DNA of 64,000 nt from Flavobacterium pectinovorum (GCF_022802975.1 NZ_JAFEVZ010000007.1:186001-250000), one strand, 5' to 3'; shown: positions 53,609-63,201, counted from the stretch's first letter. Notes: a model not told the origin generated them from the sequence alone. A program made the numbers and translations.

Positions 53609-54652
53609 TTAAAATTCCGAAAATCGTTTATCGGTTAAATATTGTGTATCGGTGAGGGTTTTCAAAAAGGCAATAATCTGCTTTTTTTCGCTTTGGGACA
53701 GTGCTATGCCCAGTTTTCCGTCCTTTTTCAAAAGAGGATCCAATGTCCGGGAATCCACAATCCCCGATTCATAATGATTCAGGACAGCTTCAAGGGTGCC
53801 AAAACGCCCGTCATGCATATAGGGTGCGGTAACCTCGACATTGCGAAGGCTCTGTACCTTGAACTTGTAATAGTCAGAGGCTTTTTCAGTTACTTTATAA
53901 CGTCCAACGTCATTCACTTTTGGGTTGACTGCCAGCCCGTTATTGCGAAAGGAGTTGTCGGTCATTAAATCCGTTGCATGGCAGGAAGCGCAGTTGGTCT
54001 TGAAAAGCTCGTATCCTGAGGATTCATCAGCGGTCAGGATGCCCCCGGCTTCACTTCGCCTGAACTTATCGAATTTTGAATTGGAGGATACCATCATGAC
54101 CATGAACTGCGAGAGTGCCTTGAGCATGTTCTCAGTAGTAATGGCTTTATCTTCAAAAGCCTGCGAGAAAAGTTTCTGGTATTCCTTATCGCCTTTCATC
54201 ATGGCCAGGATTGCATTAAGGTCCCCATTCATTTCAATTATACTGGTCAGGGGAATAATGGGCTGCAGATCCAGATTATCAGCTGTCCCGTCATACATGA
54301 AAATGGGCTGAAATGCCATATTTTGAATCGGCGGCGCATTACGCGTGCCTGTTGCGTTATCCACGCCGTGGCTTACCGTATGCCCGTGATGGGTAAAGGC
54401 ATTGGCCTGCAGGTGGCAGAAACCGCACGATACCAATCCATCTGAAGCCAGTCTTCCATCGTAGAAAAGTTTTTTTCCTAATTCAAAACCTTTTTCAGTG
54501 GGTTTGTTTCCTTCGATGTTATAGGCAGCAGAAGGAAAGTTAGAGGGTATCGTAAAATCCAGCGGAACATTGACATACTGTTTTTCTTCACTATCAGAAC
54601 AGCTAATCAAAAGGGGAACCACTAAACAAAGAAAATATCTTAATTTCAACAT
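53609..54652 (-). CDS. Diheme cytochrome c peroxidase / MbnH-like (MauG family) 2
   Basis: 347 residues from MLKLRYFLCLVVPLLISC (lipobox). Heme motifs CGFCH (76-80) and CASCH (221-225); C-terminal landmarks VQSLRNVEVTAPYMHDGRF and LDPLLKKDGKLGIALSQSEK match the first copy. An ATG at 54694 would add 14 residues before the signal and is not preferred. Less similar to copy 1 in the first domain (extra His in TYHHGHTVSHG-like segment: HHGHTVSHGVD), so the two may have different donors or substrates. Paired with MbnP 2 directly upstream. Confidence 0.9.
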   Translation of the reverse strand: MLKLRYFLCLVVPLLISCSDSEEKQYVNVPLDFTIPSNFPSAAYNIEGNKPTEKGFELGKKLFYDGRLASDGLVSCGFCHLQANAFTHHGHTVSHGVDNATGTRNAPPIQNMAFQPIFMYDGTADNLDLQPIIPLTSIIEMNGDLNAILAMMKGDKEYQKLFSQAFEDKAITTENMLKALSQFMVMMVSSNSKFDKFRRSEAGGILTADESSGYELFKTNCASCHATDLMTDNSFRNNGLAVNPKVNDVGRYKVTEKASDYYKFKVQSLRNVEVTAPYMHDGRFGTLEAVLNHYESGIVDSRTLDPLLKKDGKLGIALSQSEKKQIIAFLKTLTDTQYLTDKRFSEF

Positions 54653-54785
54653 ATCTTTAAGTTTAAAAGCAGGTATCAATTCAGCGTACATCAAAACAGC
54701 GGGAACTCCCTGGTCGGCATAAATGCAGCCAGAGGAGGTTTTCCGCGAAAAAATGGTGAATTAATTCCTGGTTACTGTTAAGTAT

Positions 54786-55592
54786 TTAGTCGTTGTGCAC
54801 GTGGTCTATCCTGAACATTTTTGAAATGTTAGTCGTGATTTTGGGCAAAGCTTCCCCGCCCATGATCATAGCACCCATTCCCACTTCATTGTAGTCTGAC
54901 AGCTTTATGGTATTCTCCCCGTCAAGGATTTTATACAGGTCGGCAACGATATGCACAGCGGGCGTAATATTGCTTCTTACGAGCGCTTTTACAGGCAGGT
55001 CCAGCGTTACTTCGGTATAATTATACGCGCCTCCGATTTGTCCGGTATGAATCATAAAGGAAGAGGGAGAGTCCACTGTCGGGGAAGTAAAAGTGCCTTC
55101 GAAAGCGAGATATTTATAACCCGCCGACCAGCTCCAGAGTAAATCTTTGGCCTGAGCCCTGGCAAGAAAATCACCCTGGCCGGCAGCGCCTAACTGCCAC
55201 TGTTCCTTATCGACTCCAATTCCAAATTTTACTTTGGTATAATCGCCGGCCGGAACATCAGTAAGGTCAAACTGATAGCCAGACGCAGGATCATCTTCAT
55301 CGGCTATAAAATAGCTTTTCATCTTTGGATAGGTAAAAACAGTCCCGTCGGATTTGGTCAGTACAATATTGCTTACGATGTAGCGCACCACATTTACCTT
55401 GAGTTTTTCATTATGTGCCGTCGTATTGGTCTGTGTGTCCAGAATAAGGTCATTACCGTTAAAGGAATTATCAAACTTGAGTCCTATTTTTCCCGTTTCG
55501 CCTGTTGTATCGGTCTGGTCCTGATCACTTGAACATGAGGTAATAAAAGCGCATAAGGCTACTATTACCGCTTTGTATAGTATCTTTTTCAT
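54786..55592 (-). CDS. mbnP: MbnP-family copper-associated lipoprotein 2
   Basis: 268 residues. Lipobox ITSC (Cys20), strand VNVVRYIVSNIVLTKSDG, then VPAGDYTKVKFGIGVDKEQW, and the aromatic segment LLWSWSAGYKYLAFEG with Trp153 and Trp155, very close to the W-x-W-x-x-GYK(F/Y) motif typical of MbnP. Close to the C-terminus FRIDHVHND adds two His. 133 bases separate it from the peroxidase 2 start. Compared with MbnP 1, the motif is closer to consensus. Confidence 0.87.
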   Translation of the reverse strand: MKKILYKAVIVALCAFITSCSSDQDQTDTTGETGKIGLKFDNSFNGNDLILDTQTNTTAHNEKLKVNVVRYIVSNIVLTKSDGTVFTYPKMKSYFIADEDDPASGYQFDLTDVPAGDYTKVKFGIGVDKEQWQLGAAGQGDFLARAQAKDLLWSWSAGYKYLAFEGTFTSPTVDSPSSFMIHTGQIGGAYNYTEVTLDLPVKALVRSNITPAVHIVADLYKILDGENTIKLSDYNEVGMGAMIMGGEALPKITTNISKMFRIDHVHND

Positions 55593-55697
55593 TGGTATTT
55601 TATAAAAGTTAAATTAGTTCAGAGCAGGAATGCTCCAATCACTGCGCAAAGCGCAATGAGAATCGTCCCAATAATAAATTGGGAAAAGATTTTAAAT

Positions 55698-56075
55698 TTA
55701 TAAAATACCGGCGGGCGGGCGGAAAGTAAGGGAGGAAACCCCTACAGGGGTGCTGCCTACAAAAGCAAAGGCCTTTTGGGGCTTATCGTTGACAGGAATG
55801 AAAGCAAAGTTTACTTCAGAGAAAATACAGATATAGACAAGCTCTAATTTTTCCTTCAGGCTGTCCTGCATCTGCTTTTCGTTATCGGAATATTTTTTAA
55901 GGCTTTTCTGGAGTTCACAACGGCCGTTACAGGAATTAAAAATCTGCTTGCGCTGTACGCAGATGGTTCTGGCAATTTCCTGCTGGTTTATTTTAAAAGA
56001 AAGATAAACAAACATGCTTCCCATGGAGGGAAGAAAAATAAGACCACACAGCAATATGATAATATATTTTTTCAA
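55698..56075 (-). CDS. Small exported CNGRC protein (paralogue C)
   Basis: 125 residues, very similar to paralogue A: FKINQQEIARTICVQR, NSCNGRCELQKSLKKYSDNE, a charged helix, and a C-terminal FRPP. Cys39, Cys49 and Cys53 are invariant in the three copies. It is the first gene of the operon and lies divergent from the AraC gene at 56305, the same arrangement as A/AraC at 36148/36662. Function unknown; likely an envelope metal or thiol protein. Confidence 0.82.
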   Translation of the reverse strand: MKKYIIILLCGLIFLPSMGSMFVYLSFKINQQEIARTICVQRKQIFNSCNGRCELQKSLKKYSDNEKQMQDSLKEKLELVYICIFSEVNFAFIPVNDKPQKAFAFVGSTPVGVSSLTFRPPAGIL

Positions 56076-56286
56076 AAATGTTTGTTTGCTTAGAAATGCA
56101 AAAATACACTAATTTTGTTTTTATTCTGAAGAAACTTCTTGTTTTATTAAACAAAAAACACTCCGGGCCCTGCTGCATCGATTAAACGAAAAGCAAAATT
56201 ACAAGGCCGTTAGAGGTTTTAGTTTTAAACTGCATAACACAAGACTGTTTTTTGCAGCGGTCAGATAAACGATTCAAATTAAATTT

Positions 56287-56294
56287 TATCTTTA
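56287..56294 (+). promoter_or_regulatory. -7 promoter box of the AraC gene
   Basis: TATCTTTA followed by CAA is identical to the box of the AraC paralogue at 11788-12693. It ends 10 bases before the proposed TTG start, so the transcript leader would be very short. Confidence 0.45.
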
Positions 56295-56304
56295 CAAAAA
56301 AGCA

Positions 56305-57192
56305 TTGAAAGAAAACATTAAGAAAAACTCCATTAACGATATCCTTGAAGCATTAGGCGACACGCCTCAGGGGGACGAGCTCTATATCTACATCAGTAAG
56401 GAAAATATCCACGAAAACCCTTTTCCCTATCCTTTCCGCTCGGACAGCTACACCATTATGTTCATATTGTCAGGGAGTGCCAAAATCCAGTTCAATTTAA
56501 TGCAGTACAATCTCCAGCCCAATGATATTGTGCTTATTTCACCCCATACGGTAACCCATATCATTGAAATCGAAAGCAGCATGTCCCTTATTGGAATTAC
56601 TTTCACGCTGAATTTTGCATTAAGCCATAGCCTTAACCGCAATGATGTAAATGCTTTTGAGTTTTTTGCTTCAAAAAATGCCCTGAACCTAAAATTGAAA
56701 AAAGAGGAAATAGACGGTCTTGTCAAACTAACCCATCTGCTGCATGAAAAGAATACAGCTGTAAGTGCATTTTATGGCAAGGAACTTTTAATGCACAGTT
56801 TCAATTTGTTAATGTACCAGGTTGCCGCCATATACAGGGAAAGGTATGATGAGATCATCACTAAAATGACTCGTAAGGAAGAACTCACTTCCAAATTTAT
56901 AAAACTGCTGGAGGAAAATTTTAAAAAGGAAAGAAAGGTGCAGTTCTATTCCGAAAACCTGAACATGACTGCAGGAAACCTCTCCAAGGTGCTCAAGGAG
57001 GTATCAGGGAGGACAACTGGGGAACTCATAGATGCAGCCATTATAACCGAAGCCTGCATTCTGCTGGCCAATCCGGCATTAAGCATTTCCCAAATATCGG
57101 ACGAACTGAATTTCAGCGACCAGTCTTTCTTTGGCAAGTTTTTCAAAAAGCATATCCATTTATCTCCTTCAGAATACAGGAGAAAAACATAA
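56305..57192 (+). CDS. AraC-family transcriptional regulator (TTG start)
   Basis: 295 residues, probably starting at TTG, because the frame aligns with the paralogue at 11788-12693 from its beginning and no ATG lies near. The shared blocks are NPFPYPFRSD, LQPNDIVLISPHTVTHIIE and, at the C-terminus, LSISQISDELNFSDQSFFGK with HLSPSEYRR. It is divergent from the copper/redox operon and lies upstream of the second efflux module's end, so it could control either. The divergent promoter pattern favours the copper/redox operon. Confidence 0.88.
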   Translation: MKENIKKNSINDILEALGDTPQGDELYIYISKENIHENPFPYPFRSDSYTIMFILSGSAKIQFNLMQYNLQPNDIVLISPHTVTHIIEIESSMSLIGITFTLNFALSHSLNRNDVNAFEFFASKNALNLKLKKEEIDGLVKLTHLLHEKNTAVSAFYGKELLMHSFNLLMYQVAAIYRERYDEIITKMTRKEELTSKFIKLLEENFKKERKVQFYSENLNMTAGNLSKVLKEVSGRTTGELIDAAIITEACILLANPALSISQISDELNFSDQSFFGKFFKKHIHLSPSEYRRKT

Positions 57193-57299
57193 AATGTTTT
57201 TACTGGGTACCGCCTTTAAAAATGACACTACTGCACAACCGGTTTTCCTCGTGCCCGAAAGTCTATCCAAGAAAAGAGGCACAGCAATCCACATATGCT

Positions 57300-57770
57300 T
57301 TACTGCCCATCTTTATTATTGTTCCCATGCTGATCCACACTTTCAAAAACAAATCCATCAGCATTAAATTCTATGGGGATTTCAGGCATAAAGTATGAAA
57401 TTCCCATGTAACTTGCCACAACCCCCTCACCCTGTATCAATTTACCGTTTCTCTGCAGGAAAATGACCGGGCTTATGGCCTTGCTTCCGCCATAGCTGAT
57501 GTACCGAAATTTTCCCCTGAGGGTGTCCCCAGATATCTGTCCTTCCACAGCTCCAGAATCTTTCATGGACCTGCTGCCGTAATAAACTTCATAGCTGCCG
57601 TAAAATCTCTTCTCATAAACTGTAATCTGCAGAAATGCAGTGTCCCTTCCTCTTACCGCCGTGTAAAAAGTTTTTTTCTGCTTTACATTATCGCAGCCGG
57701 TTATTAAAATCAAAAGAGCAAGCATGCAGATCCAATGAAAATGATGTTTGAATACTTGAAATTTTATCAT
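57300..57770 (-). CDS. Hypothetical lipoprotein
   Basis: 156 residues. Lipobox LLILITGCDN after a basic N-terminus. The rest is strand-rich (RDTAFLQITVYEKRFYGSYE, GQISGDTLRGKFRYISYGG), suggesting a small beta-barrel or lipocalin-like fold in the envelope. It is 44 bases upstream of the phospholipase A gene on the same strand. Family unknown. Confidence 0.75.
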   Translation of the reverse strand: MIKFQVFKHHFHWICMLALLILITGCDNVKQKKTFYTAVRGRDTAFLQITVYEKRFYGSYEVYYGSRSMKDSGAVEGQISGDTLRGKFRYISYGGSKAISPVIFLQRNGKLIQGEGVVASYMGISYFMPEIPIEFNADGFVFESVDQHGNNNKDGQ

Positions 57771-57814
57771 GATATTTTAAAAATTATATGTTACTTATTA
57801 AGAACAATGCAGGA

Positions 57815-58621
57815 TCAGTAGAAGCGATAAAATGTTGGCTTGATAATGAAGCCTACCCTGAGCATGCCCCTTTCTGACTTAAAATCAATAAGGCTCTCGC
57901 TGTACCCCTGCCACCACTGCAGGGTTATCAGCTGATTGGCTTTTCTGGAAATACGGTAGCTGACACCGGTATTTACGCTTCCTTTAAAATCCCAGTCGGC
58001 CCCCTTTCTCAGGGTCAGGTCAAAAAACAGCCTGTCTTTCCCCAGCACCCATTGGAGGTGTCCTTCTCCATAGCCGATATATCTGGGCAGAGAGGGATTG
58101 TTGTCAATCAGAAAAGGCATCCATGCCTTAAGGCTGAGAATCAGCCTGGGTGAAAATATCCTTGTAAAGCCCAAAGAGACCGTATTAAGGCTTCGGGAAT
58201 AAATACTGTCCCTCCCATTGGATTCATGCTCAAGGCCCAGTATCAGCACTCCAAAAAAACGTTTATCCTTAAATACCGGTTTGAGCATCATCAGACCAGG
58301 ATTATAATTGCTTTCTTCAAACGGGCTTGATGCCTTGTATACCTTCCAGAATGATTTCTGGGTATAAGTCAGGTACGGATAAAAACCGCCGGAAGGCCTA
58401 TTGGATAAGCGCTGTTTAAAACTGAACTGGAATTTTGCATCCATGGTGTTTCTGGACGGTGTTTCTCCAAGATGAACCCCTGTTACAAAATAATTGTCTT
58501 TATATATGGAAAATGCAGGGAGTCCGGTAATTATTTTCTCGATAGAATCCTTGTCCATTGGAATTTGTGCATGAGCGCTTGCGCATAAAATTAACAGCAG
58601 AAAAAAACATTTTTGTCTCAT
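57815..58621 (-). CDS. pldA: Outer-membrane phospholipase A (copy 2)
   Basis: 268 residues, paralogue of the protein at 2966-3775. Signal peptide ends ASAHAQ. Catalytic residues His132, Ser134 (EHESNGRDS) and Asn146 are in the family spacing, and the C-terminal end FYRFY is identical. Unlike copy 1 it lies directly beside TolC (76-base gap), suggesting that the phospholipase belongs to the efflux module. Confidence 0.88.
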   Translation of the reverse strand: MRQKCFFLLLILCASAHAQIPMDKDSIEKIITGLPAFSIYKDNYFVTGVHLGETPSRNTMDAKFQFSFKQRLSNRPSGGFYPYLTYTQKSFWKVYKASSPFEESNYNPGLMMLKPVFKDKRFFGVLILGLEHESNGRDSIYSRSLNTVSLGFTRIFSPRLILSLKAWMPFLIDNNPSLPRYIGYGEGHLQWVLGKDRLFFDLTLRKGADWDFKGSVNTGVSYRISRKANQLITLQWWQGYSESLIDFKSERGMLRVGFIIKPTFYRFY

Positions 58622-58697
58622 CTCCAGACCAGATTAATTGCCAGGGAAAAGCACTGCTCCTGAGCAGGCAGATCATTATTTTGTTTTTTAAACATCA

Positions 58698-59969
58698 TTA
58701 ATATTCCCCGATTGCTTTTTTGTAGGCAGCTTCTGCAATTCTGCATCCCGTCTTTGAATCAATAAGATCCGAATATGCCTTCTGCCAGAGCACCTGTGCT
58801 TCTAAAACATCTTCCCCCAATACTGTTCCCGCATTAAAACGGTCCTGATTTAACCGCAGATTCTCCTGGGACTGCTGCAGTGATTTATTACTCAGTTCGA
58901 TTTGTACGACAGACTGGTTGAGCATCAGCCAGGCATTCTGGATCTCGATAGCCAGCAATTCCTTTGTCTGCTCCAATTCAATTTTTCTTGCTTCAGTCTG
59001 AAATCCCTGTTCCTTGACTTTCTGCTTTCTTGCTCCCCAGTCAAGTATTGGAACTGAGAGTGTGACCAGACCGACAAAAGCAGTCATATCATCACTCCCA
59101 TCAGAAAAATTGATTTTTTTTCCATAAGAAGCCAGACCGTTTGCACTTACTGCCAATGTTGGTTTTTGGTCACCTTGAAGCAATTCCCCTTTATACTGCT
59201 GGATTTCAACTGCCTTATTGAGCATGCCGATTTCCGGGCGCCTTTCCACTGCTGTTTTGATATCTGACTGTCTTACCAGCGCCGCCTCATCGCCCAAATC
59301 CCCTTTAATATCAAAATTCGTATCATACAGCCCTGTAATCTGTGTCAGATTCAATTTGGCCATCGCCAGTCCGTCATTTGCCTTTGTCAAATCCAGTATC
59401 GCCTGGTTCTGCTGCACCTCCACCTTGAGAAGGTCATTTTTGTAAATAAGCCCTGCATCAAAAGAATTCTGAAGATCTTTTTTCAGCGCATTTAAAAGTT
59501 TCAGGTATTGCTGCGCCAGAGCCGTTTTTTCTTTTAAACTGACCACCTGCCAAAAAGCCGTTTCAGCACTCAGCATCACCTCATCTTCAGTGAGCTCTTT
59601 CTGGGAGGTCTGCAGATCAACTGCAGAACCTGTCATTTTTTTTGCGGTCTGAATTTTGTTCCCTGCGTAAATAACCTGCGTCAATGCCAAAGATCCGTTT
59701 GCACTGTATTCGGGAAGCAGTGTTTTAAAAGGATCCGAAAGATAAAGACCAAAAACGCTGGCATCAACTGTCGGTTTTGAGGCCGCTTTTGCCGATGCAT
59801 TGGCTGCTTTTGAGGCATTGATATCGCTTTGGGCTTTTTTGAGCCTCTTATTGTTCTCCAAAGCCCTGCTTTTTACTTCCTGCAGTGAAAGCTGCTGCTG
59901 GGCGTGAATATATCCTGATGCTAAGATCAGTAAGACTAATACAAATATTTTTTTTTGTTTTCTTTTCAT
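58698..59969 (-). CDS. TolC-family outer-membrane efflux protein (copy 2)
   Basis: 423 residues, the same length as copy 1, with signal peptide ending YIHAQQ and the two OEP repeats (LSLQEVKSRALENNKRLKKA; NQDRFNAGTVLGEDVLEAQ). Differences cluster in the middle and at the C-terminus (SKTGCRIAEAAYKKAIGEY). It is downstream of RND copy 2 in the same orientation. Confidence 0.92.
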   Translation of the reverse strand: MKRKQKKIFVLVLLILASGYIHAQQQLSLQEVKSRALENNKRLKKAQSDINASKAANASAKAASKPTVDASVFGLYLSDPFKTLLPEYSANGSLALTQVIYAGNKIQTAKKMTGSAVDLQTSQKELTEDEVMLSAETAFWQVVSLKEKTALAQQYLKLLNALKKDLQNSFDAGLIYKNDLLKVEVQQNQAILDLTKANDGLAMAKLNLTQITGLYDTNFDIKGDLGDEAALVRQSDIKTAVERRPEIGMLNKAVEIQQYKGELLQGDQKPTLAVSANGLASYGKKINFSDGSDDMTAFVGLVTLSVPILDWGARKQKVKEQGFQTEARKIELEQTKELLAIEIQNAWLMLNQSVVQIELSNKSLQQSQENLRLNQDRFNAGTVLGEDVLEAQVLWQKAYSDLIDSKTGCRIAEAAYKKAIGEY

Positions 59970-60048
59970 CTCTATTGCTTTTTAATGCTTTCCTGCTGTA
60001 TGCTGATTCTCAGTTCCGATCCAGCAGGAAGCTCAACTTTTATATTTA

Positions 60049-63000
60049 TCAGTGCGCCGGCTTATACATTACCTCATCTTCACCGTCAGGCTGCTGCTCA
60101 GGCGCTTCATCGGGAATTATGGGATTATTCAAAAATTTGTAATACATCACCGGAACTACAAACAGGGTGAGTATCATTGAGAAGATCAGTCCAAAAGCCA
60201 GCACGCTTCCCAGCGGTGCCCACATAGGCGACTTTCCGGCAATCATCGGCACTACCCCCACTGCTGCTGCTGCTGAAGTAAGAAAAATAGGCCTCATTCT
60301 TCTTTTTGCCGCCGCTATTGCCGCTGCTTTATGTTTGTAGCCATGATCCCTGATCAGCTCATCGGCATAATCGACCAGTATAATCCCGTTGCGCACCACA
60401 ATTCCGATCAGGCTTATGATCCCCATAAATCCGGTCATTCCCAGCGGATTTCCTGTTACAAGAAGCCCTAAAAAGGCCCCGAAGAGGCTCAGCAGGAATG
60501 TGCAGAGCACAATGAGCGATTTTCCAAGACTCTTAAACTGAAAGAGCAGTGTCAGAAAAATCAGAATAAGGCTTACTCCGAGAGATACTCCCATACGCGG
60601 TGCATTTTCACCGCTTGACTCTGCATCCCCCCCGTATTGTATGGTGGTTCCCGGCGGAAGCTTAAGGGCCTCTATTTCGGGCTGGATTTCCTGAAGAATC
60701 CGGGACGGCTTTCTGCCTAACTGTGCCTCGGAATACACACTGAGCATTTTCAGTCCGTTTCTTCTGAGCAGCATTCCGGTATGCCATTGCGGCTCGAGTG
60801 CCGCCACCGCCTTAAGGGGCACTTTTGTCCCATAATGGCTGGTGACATGCAGGTTTTCCAATGCAGAAAGGTCTTTTCTGCTCTTCTCATCAAAACGAAG
60901 AAATATATCCACTGTCTTATCCCCTTCCCATAATGTAGAAATGGAATACCCTTTTAAACCTGCCCCTAAAGTCTGGGTGATTGCCTGAGTACTTATCCCC
61001 AGGCGATTGGCTTTGGGATGGTCTACGTTGAGTTTCACCCCCATGTAGTCGTATTCACTGCTTAAACGGACATAATTGACTCCCTGAGTCTTTTCTAAAA
61101 TATCCTTAATCTGCAGGGCTGTCCGCTTCTGGTCGGTTTCATTCTCACTGATCACCCTGATATCAATCGGAGCACCTTCCTGAAAGCTCAGCTGTTTGAT
61201 TTTCACAGCGCCGTCCTGCATGAATCCTTTTAGTTTCTTTAGATACTCTGCTGCCATTTCGTTGGTGGCATCACTATCTTTTGTAGTGATAAAGACCTGC
61301 GCAAAATGTTTTCTTGGAGTTTCAGGAGCGTATGAGGTATGGAAACGGGGGGAACTCATCCCGATAAAACTCGTGACATCCACAACACGTTTATCCTGCT
61401 TTAATATTTTTTCAAGATCCTTTACTTTTTCTTCGGTTTTTTCCAATGAGGTGCCGTTGGGCATCCAGATTTCCATATTAAACTGGTTTCGCTCGCTTAA
61501 AGGAAAAAACTCTGAATCCACTTTGGTGGCTATGAAAAGCGCGGCCGCCACGGAGAGCACTCCAAGACCAATGGTTGTTTTTGGGTTTCGAAACGCCGCT
61601 TCGACCCCTTTATCAAAAACAGACTGCAGATGATCGAGCAGATTTTTCTTCAGGGGCCTGTCGCTTACTTTGTGCTTTAGTCCTTTTTTAATAAACACGT
61701 AACAGGTGTACGGGGTAAAGAGCAGGGCAACAAGCATTGACACGATCAGAGCAATGGCAACTGTAACAGGCAGATAGAACATAAAATCTTTGGCAATGCC
61801 ATCCATGAAAATGGCCAGGGGCAGGAATGCAAATATGATGGCCAGTGTTGCGGTAAAAATAGGAACCATCAACTGCTTGGCTGCCTGCCAGGCGCCGGTC
61901 CAGGGCTGCACGCCTTCATCTAGTTTTTCAATATAATTATCCACCACCACTATTGCATTATCCACGACCATTCCCAGGACGATAATAAGCGCGGCGAGTG
62001 TCACCTGATGCAGTTCCACCCCCATCATATTCATAAAAGCAAATGTTATGAGCATTGAAATCGGAGCCGCTGCCGATGCGACCACCGCGATGCGGAATGG
62101 CAGCAGCAGCATGACCACCAAAAGCACTGAGGCAATAGCCAGACCAAATTCCTTCATGAAATGATTGATGCTGTGCTCCACATCCTTGGGCTGGTTGACA
62201 ATGGTTTTCATCTTAATGTCGGGCGGGAATGTTTTTTGTATGGCACTGATTTTTGCTTCCACTTCCTGGCCAAATGCCACAATATTGTTTCCCGGCAGCA
62301 TATCTACCGACAATACCATTGCTTTTTCTTCGCCGATCCGCACAAATGATGACTTTTCTTCAAAACGTCTTTCAATCCGGGCGACATCTTTCAAGCGAAC
62401 TACGGTTCCTGAAGGGGTGGTGTACACGATCTGGGAGGCTATATCATTCTCATCCTTGTAGCGGCTGTTGGTGTAAACAGGCACAATATTATTTGATCCC
62501 ATAGAAACCTCCCCTGTATATCCGGTGATATTCTGGCGCTGCAGGACTGCCATCAGTGCGCCTGCATCTAAACCATACTGCTGGAGTCTTCTGTCATCTA
62601 TCTTAACATAAATCTGCTGGCGCTGGCCTCCTGAACGATTGATTTTAGAGACCATAGGAATCACTTTGAGCCCGTCTTCAAGTTTGTCCAGATATTTTTC
62701 AATCTCGGCATAAGAACGCTCCTTTGATGATACTGAAATAATCATGGCTGTTACATCTGCAAAATTGCTGTTGATAAACGGGCCTATTACACCCTGTGGA
62801 AGTTTGGAGCGAAGATTGGCATCCATATCAAGCTGCAGGGTATGCCAGAACTTTTTGCGGTCCTGCACTGTAGTATAAATTTCAGTTGTTATAAAAACCT
62901 GCCCTTCACGAACCTCGGACTTCACTTTTTTCTTCTTGATTTCCTCAAATGAAAACAAGTACTGTTCTATTTTTTTGGCGACCTCTTCTTCTACCTGATG

Positions 63001-63183
63001 TTCATCTGCACCCGGATAAACTGCATATACCAAAGCAGTGGGCATGTCTATTCTGGGATTTTCACTTCGGGGCATGTTCAGCAAGGAATTAACCCCCATA
63101 ATCATCAGCAGCACAACAAGTACAATGACCACCTGTTTATGTTTCATTGCCGCTTCCAAAAAGTGTATGTTACGCTTTGTCAT
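60049..63183 (-). CDS. RND-family efflux transporter, inner-membrane subunit (copy 2)
   Basis: 1044 residues. Protein sequence almost the same as copy 1 over its length, including GMVVDNAIVVVDN in helix 4 and LIGIVVRNGIILVDYADE, but many codons differ at third positions, with more G and C here. The two copies are therefore old paralogues or one was acquired from a related species, rather than a fresh duplication. It is 19 bases after the adaptor gene. Confidence 0.95.
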   Translation of the reverse strand: MTKRNIHFLEAAMKHKQVVIVLVVLLMIMGVNSLLNMPRSENPRIDMPTALVYAVYPGADEHQVEEEVAKKIEQYLFSFEEIKKKKVKSEVREGQVFITTEIYTTVQDRKKFWHTLQLDMDANLRSKLPQGVIGPFINSNFADVTAMIISVSSKERSYAEIEKYLDKLEDGLKVIPMVSKINRSGGQRQQIYVKIDDRRLQQYGLDAGALMAVLQRQNITGYTGEVSMGSNNIVPVYTNSRYKDENDIASQIVYTTPSGTVVRLKDVARIERRFEEKSSFVRIGEEKAMVLSVDMLPGNNIVAFGQEVEAKISAIQKTFPPDIKMKTIVNQPKDVEHSINHFMKEFGLAIASVLLVVMLLLPFRIAVVASAAAPISMLITFAFMNMMGVELHQVTLAALIIVLGMVVDNAIVVVDNYIEKLDEGVQPWTGAWQAAKQLMVPIFTATLAIIFAFLPLAIFMDGIAKDFMFYLPVTVAIALIVSMLVALLFTPYTCYVFIKKGLKHKVSDRPLKKNLLDHLQSVFDKGVEAAFRNPKTTIGLGVLSVAAALFIATKVDSEFFPLSERNQFNMEIWMPNGTSLEKTEEKVKDLEKILKQDKRVVDVTSFIGMSSPRFHTSYAPETPRKHFAQVFITTKDSDATNEMAAEYLKKLKGFMQDGAVKIKQLSFQEGAPIDIRVISENETDQKRTALQIKDILEKTQGVNYVRLSSEYDYMGVKLNVDHPKANRLGISTQAITQTLGAGLKGYSISTLWEGDKTVDIFLRFDEKSRKDLSALENLHVTSHYGTKVPLKAVAALEPQWHTGMLLRRNGLKMLSVYSEAQLGRKPSRILQEIQPEIEALKLPPGTTIQYGGDAESSGENAPRMGVSLGVSLILIFLTLLFQFKSLGKSLIVLCTFLLSLFGAFLGLLVTGNPLGMTGFMGIISLIGIVVRNGIILVDYADELIRDHGYKHKAAAIAAAKRRMRPIFLTSAAAAVGVVPMIAGKSPMWAPLGSVLAFGLIFSMILTLFVVPVMYYKFLNNPIIPDEAPEQQPDGEDEVMYKPAH

Positions 63184-63201
63184 CTTTTAAATATTATTAG
63201 A

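Noticed and set aside
52802..55592. Methanobactin biosynthesis locus
   Set aside because: MbnP and MbnH types are present, but no precursor peptide or MbnB/MbnC gene was found in the window.
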